Shown here: positions 14,547-22,255 of the stretch, in pieces
How positions within the stretch are numbered: the stretch's first letter is position 1
Layout: every line of letters begins with the position of its first letter
DNA from: a virus
Virus record (IMG/VR): IMGVR_UViG_3300050821_003356
Coordinates: 1-42,399 of that record
Length of the DNA: 42,399 bases
Reading direction: 5' to 3' (one strand)
The notes under the pieces: generated by a model
Seen by the model: only the letters and a program-made list of their open reading frames with translations
What the model was told of the DNA's origin: nothing
The model's database searches: none
Made by a program: the position numbers and the translations under genes

Positions 14547-14999
14547 ATGGCATTCACTTACACACCAGGAACGCCGATATTCTATGTCAGGTTACTAATA
14601 CCTGACACGGTTTCCCCTGGAATATTCAGCGACGACGAAATCACCGGGCTGATGCAGATCAACTCTCTCACATGGCAGAGCTCGATGTACTACAGCTACC
14701 AGGGTGGCGCGCTCAATCTGCCGCAGTGCCCGAGCAACTTCCTTCGCGCGGCGGCGCTCGCACTAAACACACTGGCTGGGAATCAAGCGCGGCTCGCGGC
14801 AGTGACGCAGTTGCTCGACGTCAAACTCAACCCCGCAGCGGCAGCAACGGCTCTCAAGGCGCAGGCGCAGGCCTACCTCGACATGGACGATAACTCGGGG
14901 GCGTTCGCGATCTATGAGCAGTGCGGGACTTCGTGGGCATTCCGCGATCGCTGGCTTAACCAGCTACAGCGGCAAACGGGAGGAGGCGCGGTTTCTTGA
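14547..14999 (+). CDS. head-tail adaptor (neck) protein, 150 aa
   Basis: First gene after the capsid terminator. A helical protein: FSDDEITGLMQINSLTWQSSM, then CPSNFLRAAALALNTLAGNQARLAAVTQLLDVKLNP, then AQAQAYLDMDD. This helical bundle with a conserved D-x-E-I opening is typical of HK97 gp6/SPP1 gp15-type adaptors that bind below the portal. Its position fits. The stop overlaps the TTG of the next gene. Confidence 0.7.
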   Translation: MAFTYTPGTPIFYVRLLIPDTVSPGIFSDDEITGLMQINSLTWQSSMYYSYQGGALNLPQCPSNFLRAAALALNTLAGNQARLAAVTQLLDVKLNPAAAATALKAQAQAYLDMDDNSGAFAIYEQCGTSWAFRDRWLNQLQRQTGGGAVS

Positions 15000-15373
15000 A
15001 CAATGCTCTGGCTATCATCGGGCTTGCTCTATCGCTCCTAACTTCCGTGGTGGCAGTTACAGCCGTCATTGTGCAGATGAGAACGAACATGGGTACCCTT
15101 TCCGAGCAGACCAAGAAGCATGAGGAGAGGGAGGATAAAGCCGCGAAGGACGTCGCGGAAATGTTCGTCTTGTTGAAGACGTTTATCTCCGAGCAGACGG
15201 TGACTAACAAAATGGTCAACATGGCTCTGGAGAGTTGCATTAAGAAGCTCGAAGAGATGGACAAGCGCACAGTCGAGGCTGCGACGGTGGTTAGTCTGCT
15301 GACCGAGATTCTGGGCCGCAAGTCCGTCGAGATCCGTGGGCTGACCATAGAGCCGCAAGAGGTCAAAAAGTGA
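14996..15373 (+). CDS. membrane-anchored coiled-coil protein, 125 aa
   Basis: TTG start in a TTGA overlap, with a GGAGGAGG Shine-Dalgarno upstream. Residues 4-26 form one hydrophobic segment (ALAIIGLALSLLTSVVAVTAVIV). After it comes a long charged helix, about residues 30-110, with heptad-like spacing (QTKKHEEREDKAAKDVAEM, then CIKKLEEMDKRTVEAATVV). This is a signal-anchor plus periplasmic coiled-coil layout seen in spanin-like, holin-accessory or anchoring proteins. It occupies the neck slot where a stopper or gp10-like gene would be expected, which is unusual. Function unknown. Confidence 0.65.
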   Translation: MNNALAIIGLALSLLTSVVAVTAVIVQMRTNMGTLSEQTKKHEEREDKAAKDVAEMFVLLKTFISEQTVTNKMVNMALESCIKKLEEMDKRTVEAATVVSLLTEILGRKSVEIRGLTIEPQEVKK

Positions 15374-15798
15374 ATCAGGACGCGATAGCTCTGGCCATCG
15401 CTGGCGTGATGCCCGCCGCTATCGCTACGGGTCTGTTCGTGTCGCTGTTCACGGCGATGGAGCCAGTACCCACCATCGGCCCGACTGGCGCTGTGGAATT
15501 CGACTACACCCCTGTGTCGGGACTGATCGACATCCCGTGCATCGCGGCGCCAGAGAGTCCCGCGAATATCGTGGCGACCGAGGTGCGGGCGCTGACTGAG
15601 ATAACAGCGTCCGAAATCCGCCACGTGCTGCTGGATGCGTGGTACCCACAACTCGACGCCGGGTGGCGCGGCGAAAACAGCGACGACAAGGGCGCATGGA
15701 TCGCGACGATCGATGGCTTTAACTACGAAATCAGTGGCGTTGAGTCCGACTCGCAAACCACTCAGACGCGCGTAAAGGTGACGCTGGCGACCGTATGA
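15370..15798 (+). CDS. probable head closure (stopper) protein, 142 aa
   Basis: GTG start overlapping the previous stop. After an N-terminal helix, the sequence contains EFDYTPVSGLIDIPCIAAPESPANIVATEVRAL, HVLLDAWYPQLDAGWRGENSD and a final FNYEISGVESDSQTTQTRVKVTLATV. The last part is the strand-turn-strand pattern of phage head-tail joining/stopper proteins. The position between adaptor and tail terminator supports it. Confidence 0.65.
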   Translation: MNQDAIALAIAGVMPAAIATGLFVSLFTAMEPVPTIGPTGAVEFDYTPVSGLIDIPCIAAPESPANIVATEVRALTEITASEIRHVLLDAWYPQLDAGWRGENSDDKGAWIATIDGFNYEISGVESDSQTTQTRVKVTLATV

Positions 15799-16259
15799 GC
15801 AGCCCAATGCCCCTACAACAGAAACTTCGAACGCTGGCCATGGCCGACGCCGGCATGCAGAGCTACCTGCTCGGGACGAACGGGACATTCCGATTCTTTG
15901 ACGCGCAGCTTCCGAAGGGCTACGTCGGCCAGGGCACGTGCGTGACCGCCATGGTTGTGTCGAGCGCGCTCGATTACGTGCAGTCCGGACCGCTCGCGCT
16001 CGAATGGGTGCGCGTGCAAATCAACGTGTGGGACATGGACAGCGTGGTGGCCAAGAACCTCGCGAATTACATCCAGAATTCGTGGATGCCGCGTGTGGAC
16101 TGTGTGACCGATTCGCAATTCCAGTCGCCGCCTGGACCGCCGTTAAGCGCGGCAAACTTCAAGCTTTCGCAACGAGGAGTACTCGATTACAGTGTTATGC
16201 CAACGCCCGCATGGACCGAGATCCTCGATTTCCGTGTTGCCAACAACACGAACATTTAA
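15795..16259 (+). CDS. tail terminator protein, 154 aa
   Basis: Overlaps the stopper stop (ATGA). Contains an N-terminal helix (QQKLRTLAMADAGMQSYL), a central strand region ALEWVRVQINVWDMDSVVAKNLANYIQN that resembles the DUF3168/tail terminator core (strand then helix with conserved V-Q-I-x-V-W), and ends WTEILDFRVANN. In this fold a hexamer caps the tail tube. It immediately precedes the tube gene, which is the conserved order. Confidence 0.7.
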   Translation: MSSPMPLQQKLRTLAMADAGMQSYLLGTNGTFRFFDAQLPKGYVGQGTCVTAMVVSSALDYVQSGPLALEWVRVQINVWDMDSVVAKNLANYIQNSWMPRVDCVTDSQFQSPPGPPLSAANFKLSQRGVLDYSVMPTPAWTEILDFRVANNTNI

Positions 16260-16301
16260 CCGCTTCACGAACCGCACCACCTTTGAACAGGAGATAGCAC
16301 A

Positions 16302-16757
16302 ATGGCATCACTCGCACTTCCGGCAATCGCATCTTTCAACTCCGAGTTGTACCTCGGAGGTCCGACCTCGCCACCGACCTACGTGCTGCTGGCGCGCATC
16401 GGAGACATCAAATTCGCCGGACTCGCAATCGACATGGTTGACGTATCCAACCAGACTAGCGTTGCGCACCGCATGCTCGGCACGCTACTCAAGCCGGGCG
16501 ACCTGACGTTCGTTCTCTACCTGGAGCCTGCCACGGCGCAGGACACTGGATTGCTCGACGTGCTGTTGACGGCGCCCCCTGCGCTGCAGCAGTGGAAGGT
16601 TATAGTAGCGGCCGGAACTGACGGATCGATTCTGCTGTTCAACGGCTACCTGTCCGCTATGCCGATCGATCTCAGTATCGGAAAAGCTGTGACCGTGCAA
16701 TGCAAGATCTCGATTGACAACACGGTCACCTTCGTTGCCGGCGCGGGTCCACTCTAA
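16302..16757 (+). CDS. tail tube (major tail) protein, 151 aa
   Basis: ATG with a CAGGAG Shine-Dalgarno 10 bases upstream. Beta-rich, with the tail-tube pattern: YVLLARIGDIKFAGLAIDMVDVSNQ, DLTFVLYLEPATAQD, WKVIVAAGTDGSILLFNGYLSAMPIDLSIGKAVTVQCKISI. The strand around DLTFVLYL and the SIG-KAV-TVQCKI ending are typical of siphovirus tube subunits. It is followed directly by frameshifted chaperone genes, the standard order. Confidence 0.85.
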   Translation: MASLALPAIASFNSELYLGGPTSPPTYVLLARIGDIKFAGLAIDMVDVSNQTSVAHRMLGTLLKPGDLTFVLYLEPATAQDTGLLDVLLTAPPALQQWKVIVAAGTDGSILLFNGYLSAMPIDLSIGKAVTVQCKISIDNTVTFVAGAGPL

Positions 16758-16771
16758 ACTGAGGCGATGCG

Positions 16772-17209
16772 ATGACAGGAATCGACTACCCTACCATCAG
16801 TGTCGGTGAGCACAAAGACCTCACCGTCCGGTTCTCTCTCGCGGCCCAACTGCTTATGCGCCGCCGCGGGATCGACCCCGGAAACATCGGCCAAGCATGC
16901 GCACCACGGAAGACCATCGAGAATCCCAACCGCCGCTTGCAGTCGGATCCGCTCACAATCACCATCGCGAATCCAGATTGCGTGGGCAACCTGATCACGG
17001 TATTTTCGTGCTGCGTTGCCGAGAATTTCATCGACCTGAAGCAACCCACGCGGGTCGATCTCAACGCCGCACCAACCGCCGACTACTGGGCCACTCAAAT
17101 CGACGATGTCGCGGAAATCGACAAGGTGGTCGGGGCGGCAATGGGAAAATGGTCGGAGGAGCGGAGGAAGACTCTGGCGCCGACTCCTCCGGTGGAAGCG
17201 GCCAGCTAG
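16772..17209 (+). CDS. tail assembly chaperone (gpG-like), 145 aa
   Basis: The zero-frame product. It begins ISVGEHKDLTVRFSLAAQLLMRRRGI, the chaperone N-terminal pattern, and ends with an acidic/basic tail. Near its end the message carries G-GGA-AAA (17143-17149). In lambda the equivalent G and G-T proteins coat and space the tape measure during tail assembly. Position between tube and tape-measure genes is diagnostic. Confidence 0.85.
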   Translation: MTGIDYPTISVGEHKDLTVRFSLAAQLLMRRRGIDPGNIGQACAPRKTIENPNRRLQSDPLTITIANPDCVGNLITVFSCCVAENFIDLKQPTRVDLNAAPTADYWATQIDDVAEIDKVVGAAMGKWSEERRKTLAPTPPVEAAS

Positions 17210-17499
17210 ACCCGCCGTACTCCGAAGCGTATTGGCTGCAGCTCTGGGCGTTCGGGACCGGTCGCGATGGTCTCGGGCTCTCAGAGCTTCAGTTTTGGCT
17301 TCTTACGTACTCCGAATTCGTCGCGCTCAAACGCGTGTGGGAAGCCGCCCGCGGAATCAAACCGCCTCCGACCAAGGCACAGCTTGAGCAGTACGGCAAG
17401 AATCAGGCGGCCGTTCTCGCGGCGCAGGTGCGCGTGTATAACAAGCAAGTGGAGGAGCGCCGGCGCAAGTCCGGCATAAAGCTGGTGCAAAGTGGCTGA
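16772..17499 (+). CDS. tail assembly chaperone frameshift product (gpG-T-like), about 242 aa
   Basis: Made if ribosomes slip one base back at 17143-17149: 126 residues of the first frame continue into the frame ending at 17499 (116 further residues). The extension opens with a Gly/Ser/Asp linker and then has the T domain: DPPYSEAYWLQLWAFGTG, ELQFWLLTYSEFVALKRVWEAARG, and a basic helix up to RRRKSGIKLV. The downstream frame has no convincing independent start: the ATG at 17149 has no Shine-Dalgarno. Its stop overlaps the tape-measure start. Confidence 0.8.
17143..17149 (+). promoter_or_regulatory. programmed -1 ribosomal frameshift site GGGAAAA
   Basis: The heptamer reads G-GGA-AAA in the zero frame, an exact X-XXY-YYZ slippery site like lambda's GGGAAAG. 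The downstream reading frame opens exactly as a -1 shift requires. Confidence 0.85.
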
Positions 17500-20400
17500 T
17501 GTGAACGAAGAGATCATTGGTGCAATCGGCGTATCGGTAACCGGCGACTATTCGTCGCTGGCCGCAAGCTACAGCAGCGCGCAAGATCAGGCCTCGGCGG
17601 CCGGCGAAGCCATCGCGGATGCGTTCAATGAGGGAGTCTCGGGCGTTGCGGACGCGGCGGATGTCGTCACCGATTCGCTGTCGGGCATTGGCCCGGCTGC
17701 GGACGATGCTGGCGGATCGCTCGAGGATTTCGCGGACGATGCCGGAGACGCCGGCGAAGCGGCTGAAGGCGCATCGAGCCAACTCGCGGAGATGGCTGAG
17801 CAACTCACCGCAGTGGGCGAAGCGCTGGTCATCACCGAAGGGCTCACGGAACTCGGCAGCGAGGCGCTATCGGCTGCTGACGGCATCACTAAAGCGTCGA
17901 TCGCGCTGACCAACATCACTGGGTCGGGCGATGTGGCTCACGAGACGATCGAGGGGCTCGAGCAGCTCGGCATGTCCGATGGGTTGGCCATGCCGTCGCT
18001 GCTGTCCGCTGCCACCCGCATGCAGCAGATCCTAGGACCCTCGGCGGATGTCGTCGAGGAACTCGGGCAGGTGGCCAACGGCGCGGCCATCATGGGCACC
18101 GACATCGAGACAGCGGCCACCAAGTTCGACCAGATGGCCACGGCCGGCACAGCGAGCGCGCGCACTCTGACCTCACTGGGCATATCACTATCTGGACTGG
18201 CGACCGCTTTCAACGTCGTCGAGGGCGGCAGCGACGCGACCGCCGATAGTGTGGCGGCGATGTTCAAGGCGCTCGACCAATCGCAGCGCGTGGAGGTGCT
18301 TAACCAGGCGCTGAGCACTCTCGGTGGCACGGCGCAGCAGGTTGCTGAGCAGACCTTCGGTGGCCAGTGGCAGCAACTCGCCAACGCCTGGGAAGGCATC
18401 ATGGTCCAGGTCGGACAGGCGATCCTGCCTGTGGTATCCGACATCCTGCAACTGACCAAGACAGAGATTGTGCCGTTTTTGCAGGGCGCGATATCTGAAT
18501 TCAACTCACTACCAACGCCGATTAAAGATGCGGCAGTAGCGGTTGGACTTCTCGCTGCTGCCGTTATTCCCGTCACTGGCGCACTCGCTGCCGTGGGGCT
18601 GGCCGTTACCGGGCTTGAGGGGTTGCTCCCCGCGCTCGGCGCGCTCATGGCCACGATCGGCGGCGAAGCCGAAGTGGCAGCGGTGGCTGAGCACGCGCAG
18701 GCGGCCGCTACCGCCGAAATGGGCATTGCGGCGGCCGCTGCCGCACCCGAAGTCGAAGCGCTCGCCGTTGCCGAGCAACAACTCAGCTTCGGATTCGCAA
18801 GTGAGCTTTTGCCTGCCATCGGCTTGGTTGGCGAGCAACTCAGCCTGGAATTACTGCCGGGAATCGAGGGAGTGGGAACTGGACTCGCGGCACTCACTAC
18901 CGATGTGGGAGCGGCAGGACTCGGGCTCATGGCGCTCGGTCCGATCACTGGCTTGCTGGTGCTCTCCGTAGCCAGCCTCAAGGATGGCTGGAATCAGGCC
19001 GCTTCGACCTTCGCCAATGTGTCCGGCACGATTCAGCAGTTGCCTGGATACATGTCGGCGGTTTCCTCGGCAGGAGGAACTCTCGGGACGGTCGCCACCG
19101 ATCTCAAGGGCGCATGGGACACCGTGCTGACGGCGTTCGAGAACTACAACACTTACTCGCTCGTTGCGAAGGGCATCAACGAAATCGTAGACGCTGTGGA
19201 CTTGCTCACCGGAATCGTGCCCGGTGCCACCGCCATGACAGCGGGCATGACGGCTGAAATCAACAAGCTTCAGACGGCGGCCACCACTAGCAAAGTCGCC
19301 ACTGACGCAATGGCCGCATCCTTCCAAGCGGCGGCTCTGGCGGCACAAGACGGCGGCAACGCACTCACGCCGGTGCAGTTGGCCATTGGAAATATTGTTG
19401 TTGCGCAAGACAAGGCCACGGCGGCCTATCAGACGGCCAGGGCTGCGTATGATGTCCTGAGCAACTCACTGGCTACCGGGACGGCGATCTATAACGGATC
19501 TGCTGCCAATGCCAACGAGGTAGCCAAAGCTCTCAGCAACATGCAGACCGCCGCGGCCGCCGCTGGAATCGGGCTCGCTCCGATCCCAGGATCCATGCAA
19601 GCAATCTCGGACATGGCGAATAAGCTGGCCAACTCCGGGACAGCGGTCGTAAGCTCGCTCCAGGAACAGGCGAACGAGCAGGCCGTGGCGAACGCCAGTC
19701 TGGATCTCGCACAGCGGGCGTACATCGCCAGTGATGCCGCGCTCGACGCCTACGTGTCACAGTTGCACGATGCGCAGACGGCCAACGACGGATCGGCGAC
19801 CGCGGTAGCGGCTGTCGTAACGGCTGAGCAGAACGTGCAGAAGGCTTACGCCGCTAGCCAAAAGGCGAGCGACGCGTACACCACCACGGTGCAGAATTAC
19901 ATCTCCACGCTGCCGGACATGGCGGCAGGTGAGACGACAGCGGTCAAAGGACTGGAGACTTTCCAGGATGCGCTGGGGCCGGCTCTGTCGGCTCTCCTGG
20001 GCCTGGATGCGGCGGTCAATCGGTTCGGCTCGGACCTGCCGAACTTCGGCGTCCAGACGGTCGCCCTCAGCACGGGCCCGCTGGCCGGGCTGCAATCGGC
20101 CTATGCCGAGGCGACGGACAAGGTAGCCAAGTTCCAAGCGCAGATGGCGGCCGGGCAGAATGTTGGCGCGCAGTACGAGAAGGCGCTCAGTCAGCAACTG
20201 ACGGATCTGATAAACCTGAATGTCGCGACTGCGGAACAGGCGACCGGACTCCAGGGTGCGACGGACGCCTACTCTCTAGCGACCATCGCGGTGGCGGCGG
20301 CGCAGGCCAAGCTCGACACTCTGAACCAAGCTGTCCAAACGAACATTACGCTTTCGCCACAGGTGACTCAAGCCCAGAACGCGCTAGCCACAGCGCAGGC

Positions 20401-22255
20401 GCACTTGGCCCAACTCACCGGCGCCACGACCACAGCGACGAACGCGGCCACGGCTGCGAATCAGAATCTCGCGGCCAGCGCGCCGTCTGTCGTTGGCGGA
20501 CTCAACGCGATAGGAACCGCCGCACAGAACGCGACCTCTCAGCTCAACGATGTAGCCCAAGCCGTGCAGGGCGTCCAGGCCGACATGCAGGCTGCTTTCG
20601 GCAGCACGGCGACCAGCGGAGGAAGCGTCGGCGCCCCAGCTGGATACACAATCGGGCAGAATCCTCTGCTGACTGGCGTTGGCGATTTCGGCACCGAGTC
20701 TTTTGACTACAGCTATATCCCGCTGCCAGGGACCACGTACAAGCAAGCGCTGGCTGCGGCGCAAGCGCTGATGCCTGCAAAAGGCACCAGTCCCACGGCG
20801 TTGGCACAGGACGCGCTGGCGCAGGCGCAAGCCGTCCTGGACGTCGATACGCAGTACTTCGGCCAGACATTCTCGGGTGCGCCGACAGCTCAGGATATCC
20901 AGACCGCGCAGCAGGCCGTGACTACAGCACAGTCGGCACTGTCGGCGCTGACAAGTGGATCAGCGGCAGCCGGCGGCGCGACGAGTACAACTCCACAGCC
21001 GCTCAACTCCACGTACTCCGGGAGCAGCTCGACGAGCGCCAGTGCAGTCTCTGCGATCACAGACCCGACAGCGGCCGCGCAGGCAGTCGTCAACGCTCTC
21101 AATTCCTTATCTGGTGGGGGACCGACAAGCGCGCTCGCTCAACAGATAGACCAGCTCGAAAACATCATCCTGAACGGCGGCGGACTTACTGTCTCGCAAG
21201 CGGGGCAACTCCAAACGCTGCTCAGCCAAGCTGGATTGTCGGCCAACGGGACGTGGAACAATGGTAGCGGTGGCAGCACGACCGGTACGGCAGGTTCGTC
21301 AACGCCGGTCGCATCGAGCTCCAGCGGCTCGGGTACGAGCGCCATCGATGGCGGATCTTACCCAGCAGTCACCGCGCACCAGGCGTCCGGCGAGATTTGG
21401 GCGGTGGACGCAAGCGGCGTTGCATCATCTGGCGGGGGTACGGTATCGGCACCTAGCGACAGCAGCAGTTCACTGACGACGGCCGCTGGTGCGACTACGG
21501 ATGCGGCCAACGCAACGAGCGATGCTGCGGGCGATACCATGAGCGCGGCTGGCCAATTATCTTCTGCTGCTGGATCGCTTCTGAGTGTCGCCGCGACCTT
21601 GGGACCGCTTCTCCAAGGCACGTCGCTGAATTCTATAGGGGGGGGCGGAACTGCGGCTGCTGGCGCAGTTATCGCTAGTGGTGGAGGTGGGACTTCCGGT
21701 AGCGCCAGTTCTGGGACTGGCCTAGAAGGCACGTCACTAAATTCTACTGGCGGAGGTGGCACGGCGGCCGCTGGCGGCGCCATCACCAACCTATTTCCTT
21801 CCGACCCTTCGGTAGGCACCGCCTTATCTATATCCGCCGCTCAAGCTGTCGAGGCGGCCCTGGCCACGCTCCCCGCGAGCGATGCGGCAATCTCGGCACA
21901 GATCAAGAGTCTGGAGGATGCATTTATCAAGGGCGGTGGAGGAGGTCTGACGCAAGCGCAAGAAAATGAACTGCTATCGTTGCTGTCTGAGGTCGGACTT
22001 ACGCCGAACGGCACTGCTGCCACGTCGGCCAACTTGCCGTACCAACCGGCGGTGAATCTTCCGAACTACAACCCAGTTGGCGGACCTACATCGTCCACGG
22101 GTGGCACCAGTGGAACCACGACGGTCAATGTGACCATCGATGCGCGCGGTTCGGTCGGACTCAACACTGCGCAGGTGCAATCGCAGATTACCACCGCAGT
22201 TACAGCCGCGCTTGTCCGGCAGTTATTCACGAATGGGGCCCGTCTTACTCAATGA
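17492..22255 (+). CDS. tape measure protein, 1587 aa
   Basis: Sets tail length and is probably ejected with DNA. GTG start overlapping the chaperone stop. Very Ala/Ser/Gly-rich helical protein with Q/A-rich helices typical of tape measures. Hydrophobic segments near residues 348-390 (AAVAVGLLAAAVIPVTGALAAVGLAV) and 470-495 are probable membrane-inserting parts. The C-terminal 450 residues are low-complexity Gly/Ser/Thr with duplicated modules. No lysozyme or peptidase motif was seen. At the usual 1.5 Å per residue it implies a tail of roughly 240 nm, by family rule only. Confidence 0.9.
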   Translation: MADVNEEIIGAIGVSVTGDYSSLAASYSSAQDQASAAGEAIADAFNEGVSGVADAADVVTDSLSGIGPAADDAGGSLEDFADDAGDAGEAAEGASSQLAEMAEQLTAVGEALVITEGLTELGSEALSAADGITKASIALTNITGSGDVAHETIEGLEQLGMSDGLAMPSLLSAATRMQQILGPSADVVEELGQVANGAAIMGTDIETAATKFDQMATAGTASARTLTSLGISLSGLATAFNVVEGGSDATADSVAAMFKALDQSQRVEVLNQALSTLGGTAQQVAEQTFGGQWQQLANAWEGIMVQVGQAILPVVSDILQLTKTEIVPFLQGAISEFNSLPTPIKDAAVAVGLLAAAVIPVTGALAAVGLAVTGLEGLLPALGALMATIGGEAEVAAVAEHAQAAATAEMGIAAAAAAPEVEALAVAEQQLSFGFASELLPAIGLVGEQLSLELLPGIEGVGTGLAALTTDVGAAGLGLMALGPITGLLVLSVASLKDGWNQAASTFANVSGTIQQLPGYMSAVSSAGGTLGTVATDLKGAWDTVLTAFENYNTYSLVAKGINEIVDAVDLLTGIVPGATAMTAGMTAEINKLQTAATTSKVATDAMAASFQAAALAAQDGGNALTPVQLAIGNIVVAQDKATAAYQTARAAYDVLSNSLATGTAIYNGSAANANEVAKALSNMQTAAAAAGIGLAPIPGSMQAISDMANKLANSGTAVVSSLQEQANEQAVANASLDLAQRAYIASDAALDAYVSQLHDAQTANDGSATAVAAVVTAEQNVQKAYAASQKASDAYTTTVQNYISTLPDMAAGETTAVKGLETFQDALGPALSALLGLDAAVNRFGSDLPNFGVQTVALSTGPLAGLQSAYAEATDKVAKFQAQMAAGQNVGAQYEKALSQQLTDLINLNVATAEQATGLQGATDAYSLATIAVAAAQAKLDTLNQAVQTNITLSPQVTQAQNALATAQAHLAQLTGATTTATNAATAANQNLAASAPSVVGGLNAIGTAAQNATSQLNDVAQAVQGVQADMQAAFGSTATSGGSVGAPAGYTIGQNPLLTGVGDFGTESFDYSYIPLPGTTYKQALAAAQALMPAKGTSPTALAQDALAQAQAVLDVDTQYFGQTFSGAPTAQDIQTAQQAVTTAQSALSALTSGSAAAGGATSTTPQPLNSTYSGSSSTSASAVSAITDPTAAAQAVVNALNSLSGGGPTSALAQQIDQLENIILNGGGLTVSQAGQLQTLLSQAGLSANGTWNNGSGGSTTGTAGSSTPVASSSSGSGTSAIDGGSYPAVTAHQASGEIWAVDASGVASSGGGTVSAPSDSSSSLTTAAGATTDAANATSDAAGDTMSAAGQLSSAAGSLLSVAATLGPLLQGTSLNSIGGGGTAAAGAVIASGGGGTSGSASSGTGLEGTSLNSTGGGGTAAAGGAITNLFPSDPSVGTALSISAAQAVEAALATLPASDAAISAQIKSLEDAFIKGGGGGLTQAQENELLSLLSEVGLTPNGTAATSANLPYQPAVNLPNYNPVGGPTSSTGGTSGTTTVNVTIDARGSVGLNTAQVQSQITTAVTAALVRQLFTNGARLTQ
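21064..21255 (+). repeat. tape measure internal module, copy 1
   Basis: Encodes about residues 1191-1254, including AAAQAVVNALNSL, then AQQIDQLENIILNGGG, then GQLQTLLSQAGLSANGT. The same module is encoded again at 21837-22014. The two copies are separated by a Ser/Thr/Gly-rich spacer. Confidence 0.7.
21837..22014 (+). repeat. tape measure internal module, copy 2
   Basis: Encodes about residues 1449-1507, including AAQAVEAALATL, then SAQIKSLEDAFIKGGG, then ENELLSLLSEVGLTPNGT. It is a diverged duplicate of the module at 21064-21255. Just upstream a GTSLNS-x-GGGGTAAAG motif also occurs twice (near 21618 and 21732). Confidence 0.7.
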
